A DNA stretch of 32,082 nucleotides from the NCBI GenBank assembly GCA_019429325.1, contig JAHYJA010000022.1:1-32082 (forward strand). The letters run 5' to 3'. The stretch comes from Bacteroidales bacterium. GTDB taxonomy: Bacteria > Bacteroidota > Bacteroidia > Bacteroidales > VadinHA17. Positions within the stretch are counted from its first letter, which is position 1. Each line of letters begins with the position of its first letter. The notes below the pieces were generated by a model, which was given only the letters and a program-made list of their open reading frames with translations, searched no databases and was not told the origin of the DNA. A program made the position numbers and the translations under genes. Below are positions 13,649 through 23,679 of the stretch, piece by piece.

Positions 13649-16261
13649 ATGAAGCTGAAGAGAAAGATACTTAAAATAATTGTGCTGATTGTTGCCGGGG
13701 TGGTGGTCATGCTGTTCTTCATATCGCTCATAATGCAGGACAGGGTGGCTGACATATTCATCAGATCGCTTAACAGCAATATCTCGACAAAACTGGAAAC
13801 AGGTTCCTTCAGGCTGTCACTGCTGAAGAAGTTCCCAAGAGCATCATTTGAGCTGAGGGATGTAATCGTGCATTCATCCCCCGGGCTGGATCCGGATCTT
13901 TTTGCTTATGATTGTACCGATACCCTGCTTACCGCAAGAAATGTATCTGTCGAATTCAGCATGATCAACCTGATAGTCGGAAAATATACCGCAAACAGAA
14001 TTGGAATAAAATCAGGGCGGGTGAATCTGTTTTCTGATGGCAATGGCAATACCAACTACAACATATACTGGAAAGATCAGGATGAAGGCGGGGACAAAGG
14101 AAGCATGACCCTCGATCTTGAGAAAGTTTACCTGACTGATGTCAGGGCTGTTTACAATGATCTGTCCGTAAAACTTACAATTGAAGGAGATATAAATGAC
14201 GGTCAGCTCAGGAGCAGGATATCCGGCAACAATATCGACTTTGCCGCTGTTGCCGGACTTCAGATCAGCCTGTTTCAGCTCGAAGAAATGAAAATCAGCC
14301 ACAGTTTCATGACCACTGTTGATCTGAACCTTCAGAAATCCGACAGCGGAATAATATTCAGCAGGGGAATAATCGGGATAGAGGATTGGGATTTTCTGCT
14401 GACGGGATCTGTTACTGCCGGTAATTATATTGACCTGGATATCTCAGGAAGTAATATTGATATTGCAGGGGTAGCGAAGCTTTTCCCTCCGAAGTACCGT
14501 GAAATGGCCTCAGCATATCGTCCGTCAGGGATACTGAAGGTGAACGGAAGGATCAGGGGTGCCTCTGCAGGAAGCCTGAGTCCGCACTTTGAAGTAAGCT
14601 TCTCCCTTAATAACGCTTATATAAAACACGCAAAATCGAAGCTTGCCATCGATAACTTTTCCTTCGACGGATTTTTTACAAACGGGGCGAAGAACAAGCC
14701 GGTAACCGGAAGCCTTGCGGTGAAGAACTTCACGGGAAAACTCGGTTCCGCAGAATATAAAGGATCTTTCACTCTTTCTGACTTCACCAGCCCGACCGCG
14801 GAGGTCAGGCTCAGGGGAACTGCATATCCGGCGGAGCTTAAAGAATTCTTCAGCCTTCAGAATATAACAAATGCTGGCGGCTCAGTAAATATCGACCTGA
14901 ATCTTTCAGGCAAAATTAACAGGAGCGGAAAATTTAAGTTGTCTGATCTTATCGACCTGAACCCGCAGTCCGGATTTGTGTTCAACTCCTTCAGAGCAGG
15001 CTTCAGAAAGGAGAACCTTGAATTTTCAGAGGTCAACGGGACCATCCTGTTTGCCCGTAAGACTCTTGTCAGGGATATGAATCTCATTTTCAACGGACAA
15101 AAGCTGAGGATCAACGGAGAAATGACAAATTTCCCCGGCTGGCTGGCCGGCAGGCCGGTTACCATGGCAATAAGTGCAAACATCATTTCGGACAGTTTCC
15201 GGCCTGAGCCGTTCTATTCCGATACACCGGGGGCAGAGGCTCCGGAAAAGGCCCCGCTGACATTTCCCGCTAATGTTACTGCCGACATAACATTTTCAGC
15301 AGACACCTTCACATATAAATCCTTCACCGGAAGTGATATTTCAGGGGTCCTGAACTATAAGCCTAAAGTTGCCAATTTCAGATCACTGACCATGGCATCG
15401 CAGGGTGGCACTATTTCCGGCAATTGTGTCTTTGCCCAGAATCCCGGAAAATCGGTTACCGGAAGGGGCAGTTTCAGCATGAGCAATATCGATGTCAACG
15501 AAACATTTACCACATTCAGGAATTTCGGACAGGATTTTATCAGGGCCGAAAACCTTGCTGGGTCCCTTTCCGGGTCATTATCCCTGCTTCTGCCACTGGA
15601 TTCGATGCTGAGGCCAATAACGGGTTTAATTACTGCAGAAGGAAAATATCTTCTTAAAAACGGGGCTCTGATAAACTTCGAACCTGTAAAACAACTATCT
15701 TCCTTCATTGAATTGTCGGAGCTTGAGAATATAAGTTTCAACCAGCTTGAAAACAATTTTTTTATCAGAAGCAATTATGTGTATATTCCTCAGATGGATG
15801 TCAGGTCATCTGCAGCCGACCTTTCGGTAAACGGCAGGCATGGCTTTGACAACCAGTATGAGTATCATGTCAAAGTGCGGCTTTCCGAGATCCTGAGCAA
15901 GAAGGCCGGCAGGAAAAAAGACCCGTCGACTGAGTTCGGGGTCATTGAGGATGACGGGCTCGGCCGCACATCTGTACTGCTGAAGGTTGAAAGCCAGGGT
16001 GACGATATTAAGGTAAGCTACGATGTAAAAGCCGCAGCTGCCCAGGTAAAGGATGATATGCGCAATGAGCGGGAGGTCCTCAGGAAGATAATTGATCAGG
16101 AATATGGCCGTGCAGGCAGCGATACCGGCAGTGATGCCGCCACAGCCCGTAAACCCCGCTTCAGGATCTCCTGGGAAGAGCGGGACAGTGTCAGAGTGGA
16201 ACCGGAAACTCAGGCAGAAAGAAAAGAAGGTCCGCTGAGGAATTTACTCAGAAGGAAATAG
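13649..16261 (+). CDS. AsmA-family inner-membrane-anchored periplasmic protein
   Basis: The 870-residue protein has an N-terminal membrane anchor (about residues 9-29) followed directly by the AsmA-style start: IFIRSLNSNISTKLETGSF and FPRASFELRDVIVHS. The rest is a long run of beta-strand repeats typical of AsmA/TamB-type bridge proteins, which form hydrophobic grooves for phospholipid movement between membranes. The AsmA C-terminal-type region is at about 610-790 (INFEPVKQLSSFIELSELEN). The last 80 residues are polar and charged. Bacteroidota carry several AsmA-like paralogues, so no gene symbol is given. It has its own probable promoter and is followed at 29 bp by the histidine kinase gene. 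Confidence 0.85.
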   Translation: MKLKRKILKIIVLIVAGVVVMLFFISLIMQDRVADIFIRSLNSNISTKLETGSFRLSLLKKFPRASFELRDVIVHSSPGLDPDLFAYDCTDTLLTARNVSVEFSMINLIVGKYTANRIGIKSGRVNLFSDGNGNTNYNIYWKDQDEGGDKGSMTLDLEKVYLTDVRAVYNDLSVKLTIEGDINDGQLRSRISGNNIDFAAVAGLQISLFQLEEMKISHSFMTTVDLNLQKSDSGIIFSRGIIGIEDWDFLLTGSVTAGNYIDLDISGSNIDIAGVAKLFPPKYREMASAYRPSGILKVNGRIRGASAGSLSPHFEVSFSLNNAYIKHAKSKLAIDNFSFDGFFTNGAKNKPVTGSLAVKNFTGKLGSAEYKGSFTLSDFTSPTAEVRLRGTAYPAELKEFFSLQNITNAGGSVNIDLNLSGKINRSGKFKLSDLIDLNPQSGFVFNSFRAGFRKENLEFSEVNGTILFARKTLVRDMNLIFNGQKLRINGEMTNFPGWLAGRPVTMAISANIISDSFRPEPFYSDTPGAEAPEKAPLTFPANVTADITFSADTFTYKSFTGSDISGVLNYKPKVANFRSLTMASQGGTISGNCVFAQNPGKSVTGRGSFSMSNIDVNETFTTFRNFGQDFIRAENLAGSLSGSLSLLLPLDSMLRPITGLITAEGKYLLKNGALINFEPVKQLSSFIELSELENISFNQLENNFFIRSNYVYIPQMDVRSSAADLSVNGRHGFDNQYEYHVKVRLSEILSKKAGRKKDPSTEFGVIEDDGLGRTSVLLKVESQGDDIKVSYDVKAAAAQVKDDMRNEREVLRKIIDQEYGRAGSDTGSDAATARKPRFRISWEERDSVRVEPETQAERKEGPLRNLLRRK

Positions 16262-16290
16262 CTTAATTAACATATTGATATCAAAAACAA

Positions 16291-17454
16291 TTGAATATTT
16301 ATCGCAACAAAAGCTTCTGGAAGGTTAATCTGTTCCTTTTCGCCGTTCTGATTGGCGTCAGTTCGCTATTCTATACAAGGAATCTTGTGAAGAGGCTCGA
16401 GGCGGAGGAGAGGAAAAAGGTCGAAATGTGGGCAGAGGCGACCTGGCTTATCAGTCAGGCTGACTCAACTCAGAATCTTGATTTTCTTCTGTCGATAATG
16501 GAGGACAATACCACTGTTCCTGTAATACTCACAGACGGGCATGACAATATTATTGCCTTCCGCAATTTCAATCCGGCCAGGAGCGATGATCCCGGGTTCA
16601 TGCAGAATAACCTTGAGAAGATAAAAAGGAAAAGCGATCCCATAGTGGTTGATCTGGCGAATGGCTTTGTCAATCATATTTACTATAAGGACAGCATAAT
16701 CCTGACTCAACTCATTTATTACCCCTTCGTTCAGCTGGCTCTGATCATTCTGTTTATCCTCGTTTCCTATATTGCCCTGAGCTCATCGAGGCAGGCCGAG
16801 CAGAACCAGGTTTGGGTAGGTATGTCAAAGGAGACGGCCCATCAGCTGGGAACGCCCACCTCTTCACTGGCCGGATGGATAGAGATACTTCAGAACAGAT
16901 ACCCGGATATTCCTTTCAGCAATGAGCTTGCCCTTGATGTTGAAAGGCTTGTTAAAGTTACCGAGCGCTTCTCAAGAATTGGATCGAAACCCTTACTCTC
17001 ACCTGAGAACATCATCGATCTGATCCGGCGCACTGTGGAGTACCTGAAATCAAGATCTTCCTCCAAGATAATTTTCGACCTTGAGTTTGATGCCGAATCT
17101 GATGTTATTGTTCCCGTTAATGTACCTCTGTTCGAATGGGTTATTGAAAACATAGCAAAAAATGCCATAGACGCAATGGAAGGGGAGGGACAGATCACTG
17201 TCAGGGTGACTGAAAATGACAATCATGCGTATATCGACATTTCAGATACCGGAAAAGGAATCCCGAAATCAACCTACAGAAAGATCTTTAATCCCGGCTT
17301 CACAACCAAATCCAGGGGTTGGGGCCTGGGGCTCTCACTTGCCAAAAGGATCATAGCGGAATATCACAACGGGAAGATCTTTGTAAGGTATTCTGAAGTA
17401 GGAAAAGGTTCCTGCATTAGGATAATAATGAAAAAGAACCATATCAGCGGGTGA
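16291..17454 (+). CDS. Membrane sensor histidine kinase
   Basis: The 387-residue protein starts at TTG; no ATG gives a complete N-terminus and an in-frame stop lies 15 nt upstream. TM1 is at about residues 10-28, a small periplasmic sensor at about 30-140 and TM2 at about 148-168. The phospho-acceptor box SKETAHQLGTPTSSLAGW has the expected His. The ATPase domain is intact: N box ENIAKNAIDAME, DTGKGIPK and GWGLGLSLAKRI. It should therefore be an active kinase. No response regulator gene is adjacent, so it is an orphan in this window. The stop overlaps a possible GTG start of the next gene, although an ATG 48 nt later is preferred there. Confidence 0.9.
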   Translation: MNIYRNKSFWKVNLFLFAVLIGVSSLFYTRNLVKRLEAEERKKVEMWAEATWLISQADSTQNLDFLLSIMEDNTTVPVILTDGHDNIIAFRNFNPARSDDPGFMQNNLEKIKRKSDPIVVDLANGFVNHIYYKDSIILTQLIYYPFVQLALIILFILVSYIALSSSRQAEQNQVWVGMSKETAHQLGTPTSSLAGWIEILQNRYPDIPFSNELALDVERLVKVTERFSRIGSKPLLSPENIIDLIRRTVEYLKSRSSSKIIFDLEFDAESDVIVPVNVPLFEWVIENIAKNAIDAMEGEGQITVRVTENDNHAYIDISDTGKGIPKSTYRKIFNPGFTTKSRGWGLGLSLAKRIIAEYHNGKIFVRYSEVGKGSCIRIIMKKNHISG

Positions 17455-17501
17455 CCGGACGAAAGGGCATTTGCGGAATCGGGTTGCAGGCTGTTCACAG
17501 A

Positions 17502-18764
17502 ATGATGATAAGGAGAGAGGACATAGAGATCATGGCTCCGGCCGGTTCGTTTGAATCGCTTATGGCAGCCATAGCCGGCGGAGCTGACTCCGTCTATTTC
17601 GGAGTGGAACAGCTGAACATGAGGGCCGGATCGTCGGTAAGCTTCAGCCTGGACGACATGCACCATATTGCTTCAATATGCAGGGAAAATGGAAGAAAAA
17701 GCTACCTGACCCTGAATGTTGTTATGTACGATCAGGAAATGGACCGGATGAGACAGCTGGCTGATGCAGCGGCTGACAGCGGAGTAAATGCAATAATTGC
17801 CTCCGACATGGCAGTGATAAAATATGCTTTCTCCCGGGGAATGGAAGTTCATCTTTCGACACAACTGAATATCTCAAATCTTGAAGCTCTCAAATTCTAC
17901 TCAGGATGGGCGGATGTGGTGGTCCTTGCAAGGGAGCTCAACCTCAGTCAGGTTAAATATATTACCGGTGCAATCAGGGATCAGGACATAAGGGGACCGG
18001 GCGGGAAACCCTTAAGGGTTGAACTCTTTGTGCACGGGGCCCTCTGCATGGCTATATCCGGTAAATGTTACCTGAGCCTTCATGAGCATAATAAATCCGC
18101 AAACCGCGGAAGGTGTTACCAGACATGCAGGAGATCATATATTGTGACCGACAGTGAAACAGGTTATCAGCTTGAGATCGACAATGAGTATATTATGTCG
18201 CCCAAAGATCTTTGCACCATCGGATTTGCCGATAAAATAGCTGACGCCGGTGTTACGGTTTTCAAGATAGAAGGGCGGGCGCGTTCCCCGGAATATGTCA
18301 GGACCGTTACCTCCTGCTACGACGAAGCTGTCAGATCACTGGCCGACGGTACCTACAGCCCTGAGAAAGTCAGCAGATGGACCGAAAGATTATCTTCCGT
18401 CTTCAACCGCGGCTTCTGGGATGGCTATTACCTCGGGCAGAAAATGGGTGAATGGAACACCCGTTATGGTTCTGTGGCCACCAGAAGGAAAGTTTACCTC
18501 GGAAAGGTGACCAATTTCTTCACGAAGATCAGTGTGGCGGAAATAAGACTTGAAAACGGAGACCTGGCCGTAGGCGATGAAATGCTTATTACGGGGCCAG
18601 GCACCGGGGTTGTCGAACTCAGGGCAGGTGAGATAAGGGTCGGTCTTGTTCCCGTACAAAAAGCCCTCAAAGGGGAGTTCTGTTCAATCATGGTCGGGGA
18701 GTTTCTGAGACGCTCCGACAAAGTATATAAATGGGTAGAGGTAGATGAAAATAAAGAACTGTAA
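17502..18764 (+). CDS. Peptidase U32-family protein (TrhP/YegQ-like tRNA hydroxylation protein)
   Basis: About 420 residues, beginning MMIRREDIEIMAPAG, a standard U32 start; an upstream GTG at 17451 is less likely because it overlaps the kinase gene and adds a non-conserved tail. Features are the GGADSVYFGVEQLNMRA segment, STQLNISN and the U32 signature ELFVHGALCMAISGKCYLS, followed by GRCYQTCRRSY and MSPKDLCTI, which supply the conserved cysteines. U32 proteins such as E. coli TrhP and RlhA hydroxylate tRNA uridine-34 or rRNA cytidine using prephenate-derived chemistry; older annotation calls them collagenase-like peptidases. Length and the YegQ-type ending favour the TrhP branch. Its stop is 7 bp from the stop of the convergent mnmH gene, with no obvious hairpin between them. 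Confidence 0.85.
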   Translation: MMIRREDIEIMAPAGSFESLMAAIAGGADSVYFGVEQLNMRAGSSVSFSLDDMHHIASICRENGRKSYLTLNVVMYDQEMDRMRQLADAAADSGVNAIIASDMAVIKYAFSRGMEVHLSTQLNISNLEALKFYSGWADVVVLARELNLSQVKYITGAIRDQDIRGPGGKPLRVELFVHGALCMAISGKCYLSLHEHNKSANRGRCYQTCRRSYIVTDSETGYQLEIDNEYIMSPKDLCTIGFADKIADAGVTVFKIEGRARSPEYVRTVTSCYDEAVRSLADGTYSPEKVSRWTERLSSVFNRGFWDGYYLGQKMGEWNTRYGSVATRRKVYLGKVTNFFTKISVAEIRLENGDLAVGDEMLITGPGTGVVELRAGEIRVGLVPVQKALKGEFCSIMVGEFLRRSDKVYKWVEVDENKEL

Positions 18765-18771
18765 ATAAATT

Positions 18772-19818
18772 TTATATGAACGTCACCTCTTTCGCTGCTT
18801 CAAGTATCTTTCCGGCATTGGTTCTCACATCATCAGTATCCGTATAAACATAGGTTACTTTCTCCTGCACCTTTTTCCTGATACCGTACCGGTAAGCCCT
18901 GTCATAATAATCAAGTATGATCTCTATGGCCCGTGCAAGATCGCCTTTCTCAATGGCGTTCATGATCTCTTTTGTTTTTTCGCCTCCGATCCTCCTGCTG
19001 ATTTTTATCACGGAAGCCTTCAGGTCGTCGGGGGAAATGGCAGAGTATTCCCTTAACAGCCTTGGTATCCTCTTATCCGGATCCATCATGAGGATGACCA
19101 CCGGGCTTTGCTGAAGGTTCAGATAGAAATTCTCAGGCATAAAAACCGATCCGATGTTCCGGCTTTCATCCTCGATCCAGACAAGGTCTTCGTTGCTAAT
19201 TTTCTTCCACTCCCGGAAAAGAAGGTTTGCGAAGTGTTCTGTTGTTGGCTGTTCAGGCTGGCCCAATGCTCCGAAGGCCGATCCCCTGTGATTTGCGAGC
19301 CTCTCAAGATCAATTACCCTGTGGCCCGATTCGCTAAGGTAATTGAGAATATCTGTCTTGCCGCTTCCGGTAAGCCCGCCCAGCACCATTACCTTCTTTC
19401 TTTCAGAAAAACTCTCAAGAATATGCTGGCGGTACGACTTATAGCCTCCCAGCAGGACCTCCGTCTCTATATCTCCTGTCGAAAAGAGCCATGCCATGGC
19501 TTCTGACCTCATCCCTCCCCTCCAGCAATAGACAAGCAGTTTCCCGTCCCCCGATATTTCCAGGGCGTGTCTTAGCTTTGATGACAGTGAGGGTCCGGCT
19601 GCCTCCAGTCCCCTGAGGATGGCTTGTATGCGGCCCTCCTTCCTGTATGTTATACCCACCATTTCTCTCTCTCTGTCATCGAAAAGCGGTATATTGACAG
19701 CTTCCGGAATATGGCCGGCGGCAAATTCCCCGGGCGATCTTACATCGATAACCGGATATTTAAGTGAGAGCTCAAGAAATTCAGTTATACCGGTCTTGCC
19801 GGTTGTCGGATAAGCCAT
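18772..19818 (-). CDS. mnmH: tRNA 2-selenouridine synthase
   Basis: The 348-residue protein has the two domains of SelU/MnmH. The N-terminal rhodanese domain (about 10-130) begins YPVIDVRSPGEFAAGHIPEA and carries the active cysteine C98 in YCWRGGMRS. The C-terminal P-loop domain has GGLTGSGKT at 147-155. The enzyme replaces sulfur by selenium at the 2-position of the wobble uridine in certain tRNAs (for Lys, Glu and Gln) via geranylated 2-thiouridine and uses selenophosphate. Its presence implies a selenophosphate synthetase (SelD) elsewhere in the genome. It follows the hybrid kinase gene by 12 bp and may be in an operon with it and rsgA. Confidence 0.93.
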   Translation of the reverse strand: MAYPTTGKTGITEFLELSLKYPVIDVRSPGEFAAGHIPEAVNIPLFDDREREMVGITYRKEGRIQAILRGLEAAGPSLSSKLRHALEISGDGKLLVYCWRGGMRSEAMAWLFSTGDIETEVLLGGYKSYRQHILESFSERKKVMVLGGLTGSGKTDILNYLSESGHRVIDLERLANHRGSAFGALGQPEQPTTEHFANLLFREWKKISNEDLVWIEDESRNIGSVFMPENFYLNLQQSPVVILMMDPDKRIPRLLREYSAISPDDLKASVIKISRRIGGEKTKEIMNAIEKGDLARAIEIILDYYDRAYRYGIRKKVQEKVTYVYTDTDDVRTNAGKILEAAKEVTFI

Positions 19819-19830
19819 ACTTCAGTGAGG

Positions 19831-22665
19831 TTAAGTGCTTTCCGGCTGTAACGAAAAATACCTGACAAAAAGGGTTCTGAGGTCGTCGATCCTCACCGGT
19901 TTGGAAATGAATTCCCGTATGCCGCACAGTTCCGCTTTTTTCTTCGACCCTGGCAGGCTGTCTGCAGTAAAGGCAACTATGAGCTGGCTCCTGTCATAAT
20001 CCAGGATCTTCAGAGTCGATTCATACCCGTCCATTTCAGGCATAATCAGGTCCATGAAGATCACGTCATATTTTCTTGTTTTGGCCTGAAGGTAACCGGT
20101 ATACCCGTTTTCGGCCACATCGCAGGAGTAACCCAGGGTGGCCAGCATGGCGCTTATCACCTTCTGATTCATCTTATTGTCTTCGACGATCAGTATCTTC
20201 AGATCCTTTCTGAGCTCAGCCTTTTCCGGTTCATATACCTGGGCTTTTACGGCAGGAAAGCATAATCTGATTTCCGATTCCAGTTCGCCAACCTCAATGG
20301 GCTTGACAAAGTAGTGGTCGATCCCTGTTGAGATTGCCTTCAGATAATTACCTTTCTTATCGGTTGAGCTTATCAGCAGGATAAAGAACCTGCCGGTCAG
20401 ATTATTCTCATGAAGGATACCGGCGGCATGAAAACCATCGAAATCCGTGTCGTCGAATATTACTATAAGCTGATACCTTTTATCGGAATAACTAAGGTTT
20501 GCCTTAATCTGGTTCAGGGTTGATTTCTGAAATGTGGTGACAGAGACTGAAAGGCCCATTTTGTGAAGAATTCCGAGTAGTTCCTCATCCCTGTTCTGAT
20601 CGCCGGTGATAACAAGGGTGTTAATCATGTTGAAGGAGGTGATTTCGTTCACGTCAAGAACCTTTGCCTTTCTTTCGTCAGAATATGCTGAAATTGTGAA
20701 TGTCACCTTTATGCCACGGTCTCCGGCAATACCCGAAGGACTTTCAGCCGTGATCTTCCCTCCCATCAGTTCTATAAGCTGTCTGGCTATTATTGTACCA
20801 AAAACCGATTCATCATGTTGCCTGTGCACCCTTGACTCAAGGTTCACATAATCCCCGAATATTTTTTTAAGGCTCGCTTTGTCATAGCTGTTCCCGGTGT
20901 CGTACAATTCAAACTTCAGTGGTACACTGCCCGACTGACCACCCATCCGGGTGCAGACAAGACGGATCTCACCCTGTTCCGTATTATAAACTGACTGATT
21001 AAGGAGATTGATCAATATCTGCCTGATCCTGAAAGGATCTCCGATCAGTTTTTCCGGAATATTTTCATCTGTCTGACTTTTCAGGATAATGTCCCGCCCT
21101 GATAGTTCTGTCCTGACCAAATCGATACAATACCGGATCTCCTCCCTCAGGTTAAACGGGATCTCATCTATTATCATATTGCCTGACTCTATTTTCGAAA
21201 AATCAAGAATATCATTTATGATGTTCAGAAGGACCCCGGCGGAACTCCGGAGAAGGGCTGCAATCTCATCCGCTCCCTCAGGCAGGCTGAATCTGTTCAG
21301 CAGATCAGACATTCCGATAATGCCGTTGAGCGGCGTCCGTATTTCGTAGCTCATCCTTGCAAGGAATTCCGATTTGGCTGTGCTTGCGCTGGCTTCCTCT
21401 TTCCTGGCTTTTTCGAGAAGGGTAACATCCACCAGCATCTCCATCGTTGCCTCTTCCCCGAGAAAGTCTACCGGAATTCTGTTCCTGAAAAGTATGATCT
21501 CCCCTATCTCCTTTTTAATAACTACGAACTGGTCGGGAGTGAAGGTCCCGCCCATATGCTTTGAGAAATAGCTGGTATCGCCCGACAACGATGTTTCCGG
21601 GAATATTTTTCCCTTCATTTCCTCCTCGTCTTTGTACGAAAATTGTGATGCTGCCACCTTGTTGGCCAGGATTATCTCCCTGTTCCTGTTGTAGATTATG
21701 ATCCCGACAGGCATCTCCTCGATCATTCTGAAAAGGACCTTTTCCGAAGTATTGAGTTGTGTGATCTTTTTTTCCTGCGAGAGCATCTGCCGCCTTAAAA
21801 ACAGGATGATAAACATTGTTATCATAAAGGTGATGAGAGCGATCACTACAGAGTTTCTTACCAGGTGCTTCTGGAAGACATGTGTGGGGGCCGAGAAAAC
21901 AAGGCCCAGATCGCGCTGGAGCAGGTGGGTGGAGTAGTAAGATGACAGGATCGTCTCAGATTTGCCGTTTATAACAGCCGTATGCATGATCTTATCAACA
22001 AAGCCGTCAGCCACTCTTCCTGATATCTTTTCAATCTGCGAATATTCAATCTCCTCCCCGTTATTGCTGTAAATGATATCACCCGACTGACTGAGAACCC
22101 ATTCCCACTGGTAATCCTTCAGATTGAAAGCAGAAAAGATCTCTCCGAAATACTTCTGATAATCAACGGTTATTACGATGTTGCCGATGGTCCTTTCATC
22201 CTTTATGACGGGCAGGTAATATTCAAACTTCCGGTTCTCATGAGCAAGTCTCTCCCTGTCGAATATTTCTCCCTGTACATGAAGGATAAATGTCTGTTCA
22301 AGCCAGCTGCTCTGGGTTTCATCCCTCTTAAGGGTAAATTCATTCCTGCTGTTGTCGTAAAACCTCAGCCCCGAAACCAGGTCCTGGTACTTTGAGAAAA
22401 AAAGCTTCATCCTTTCCCTGACGTTGTACTGGAGTTCCGGACTGTCAAAAAAGAGTGAGAGATCCTCGGAGACGACAAGCTGGTTCAGATCGCTCAGGAA
22501 CCTTTCGTTCAGGTTATCCACAGAAAGACCCACAAGCTGTACCTGCCTGTCGAGCAGTTCCGCGAGATAGCTTATCTGTTTCCTGTAGAGGCTCCTGTAA
22601 TAGAGTACATTTACGAGTACAATTATCAGGAAAGCGGAATAAGCAATTATGAGGACTCTTTTCAT
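19831..22665 (-). CDS. Hybrid sensor histidine kinase with degenerate kinase core and tandem receivers
   Basis: The 944-residue protein is read from ATG 22665; the in-frame ATG at 22692 lies inside rsgA. TM1 is at about 3-23, an extracytoplasmic sensor at about 25-275 (Cache-like by position) and TM2 at about 277-297. A PAS-like domain covers about 315-415 (IEEMPVGIIIYNRNREIIL). The HisKA helix reads FLARMSYEIRTPLNGI, with Tyr440 where the phosphorylated His should be. The ATPase motifs are altered too: NLLNQSVYNTEQG in the N box, DTGNSYD for DTGxGI and ESVFGTIIARQL for the G2 box. A degenerate receiver follows, then an intact C-terminal receiver (IVEDN, MDLIMPEMDG, AFTAD, SKPV). It is probably a pseudokinase scaffold or phosphate acceptor. 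It starts 4 bp after the rsgA stop. Confidence 0.9.
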   Translation of the reverse strand: MKRVLIIAYSAFLIIVLVNVLYYRSLYRKQISYLAELLDRQVQLVGLSVDNLNERFLSDLNQLVVSEDLSLFFDSPELQYNVRERMKLFFSKYQDLVSGLRFYDNSRNEFTLKRDETQSSWLEQTFILHVQGEIFDRERLAHENRKFEYYLPVIKDERTIGNIVITVDYQKYFGEIFSAFNLKDYQWEWVLSQSGDIIYSNNGEEIEYSQIEKISGRVADGFVDKIMHTAVINGKSETILSSYYSTHLLQRDLGLVFSAPTHVFQKHLVRNSVVIALITFMITMFIILFLRRQMLSQEKKITQLNTSEKVLFRMIEEMPVGIIIYNRNREIILANKVAASQFSYKDEEEMKGKIFPETSLSGDTSYFSKHMGGTFTPDQFVVIKKEIGEIILFRNRIPVDFLGEEATMEMLVDVTLLEKARKEEASASTAKSEFLARMSYEIRTPLNGIIGMSDLLNRFSLPEGADEIAALLRSSAGVLLNIINDILDFSKIESGNMIIDEIPFNLREEIRYCIDLVRTELSGRDIILKSQTDENIPEKLIGDPFRIRQILINLLNQSVYNTEQGEIRLVCTRMGGQSGSVPLKFELYDTGNSYDKASLKKIFGDYVNLESRVHRQHDESVFGTIIARQLIELMGGKITAESPSGIAGDRGIKVTFTISAYSDERKAKVLDVNEITSFNMINTLVITGDQNRDEELLGILHKMGLSVSVTTFQKSTLNQIKANLSYSDKRYQLIVIFDDTDFDGFHAAGILHENNLTGRFFILLISSTDKKGNYLKAISTGIDHYFVKPIEVGELESEIRLCFPAVKAQVYEPEKAELRKDLKILIVEDNKMNQKVISAMLATLGYSCDVAENGYTGYLQAKTRKYDVIFMDLIMPEMDGYESTLKILDYDRSQLIVAFTADSLPGSKKKAELCGIREFISKPVRIDDLRTLFVRYFSLQPEST

Positions 22666-22669
22666 AAGG

Positions 22670-23596
22670 TTATCTGTATTTTGAATTATCATCTTCCATT
22701 ATGCTGAGATAGCTTCTGTACCTGAAGAAATCTATCCTTCCCTCTTCAACAGATTTCCTTACCGCGCAACCCGGTTCATCAAGGTGGAGGCAGTTGTAAA
22801 AACGGCACTCACTGGCAGTTGTGAAGATCTCCGGAAAGAAATGATAGATTTCATTCTTATCCATGTCGACAACACCGAATCCCCTTATCCCGGGGGTATC
22901 GATCACGAAGCCGCCAAACGGCATCCTGTGCATCTCGGGATAGGTAGTAATATGCTTCCCCTGCTTATGGTAGCCGGATATCTCTTCTGTCTTAAGGTTA
23001 AGCGACGGATCGAGGGCGTTCAGCAGGGATGTCTTTCCCACTCCCGAATTGCCGGAAATAAGCGTTATCCTGTTTGTAAGAAGCTGTCTGATAGTCTCAA
23101 GATTGGTGCCTTCAGTAACGGATATTTTTATACATTCGTATCCGATCCTGCTGTAAATTGAAATAAGATGATCCATTCTGGCAATCTCCTCATCCCTGTA
23201 GAGGTCTGTCTTGTTTATAATGACCTTGGCAGGGATCCTGTAGGCTTCGGCTGTTATAAGGAACCTGTCGATAAATTCCAGGGGTGTCTCGGGAAAAATT
23301 ATCGTTACAAAAATAAAGGCCTGATCAATATTTGCCGCGATGATCTGAGCCTGTTTTGAGAGGTTTGAAGCTTTTCTCAGAATATAGTTTTTCCGGTGAA
23401 GAACTTCGTTGATAACCCCGGTGTTGGTTGACGGGTCAAATGTGAAAAGGACATTGTCCCCCACAGCAACAGGGTTTGTGGTCCGCAGTTCCATTACCCT
23501 GAATTTTCCCTTTATGGTACATTCAATGATCCCGGTATTCTCGCCCAGCACGCGGTAACGGATCCCTGTGGATTTTATTACTTTCCCCTGTTCCAA
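22670..23596 (-). CDS. rsgA: Ribosome small-subunit-dependent GTPase A
   Basis: The 308-residue protein has the RsgA layout: an N-terminal OB-fold (about 1-70), a circularly permuted GTPase domain and a C-terminal zinc region. The motifs appear in permuted order: NKTDLY (G4), SVTEG (G5), GNSGVGKTSLLN (G1) and DTPGIRGFG (G3). The zinc knuckle is CRFYNCLHLDEPGC. RsgA helps the 30S subunit mature and releases its substrate upon GTP hydrolysis. The start is TTG; the first ATG would cut off the OB-fold. A TATTTTTG element (23621-23614) just upstream could be its promoter. It begins an apparent operon with the hybrid kinase and mnmH. Confidence 0.95.
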   Translation of the reverse strand: MEQGKVIKSTGIRYRVLGENTGIIECTIKGKFRVMELRTTNPVAVGDNVLFTFDPSTNTGVINEVLHRKNYILRKASNLSKQAQIIAANIDQAFIFVTIIFPETPLEFIDRFLITAEAYRIPAKVIINKTDLYRDEEIARMDHLISIYSRIGYECIKISVTEGTNLETIRQLLTNRITLISGNSGVGKTSLLNALDPSLNLKTEEISGYHKQGKHITTYPEMHRMPFGGFVIDTPGIRGFGVVDMDKNEIYHFFPEIFTTASECRFYNCLHLDEPGCAVRKSVEEGRIDFFRYRSYLSIMEDDNSKYR

Positions 23597-23679
23597 GTTT
23601 AATATTTCTGATGCAAAAATAGCAGAGACTGTATCAAAAGATTGGATCCATAAACCGCCGGGAACGCCAAGGGAGAACG

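Noticed and set aside
17451-17501. GTG start for the U32 protein
   Set aside because: It overlaps the kinase stop and adds 17 residues before the conserved MMIRREDIEIMAPAG start.
18765-18771. Terminator between the convergent U32 and mnmH genes
   Set aside because: Only 7 bp separate the stops and no stem with a T-tract is visible.
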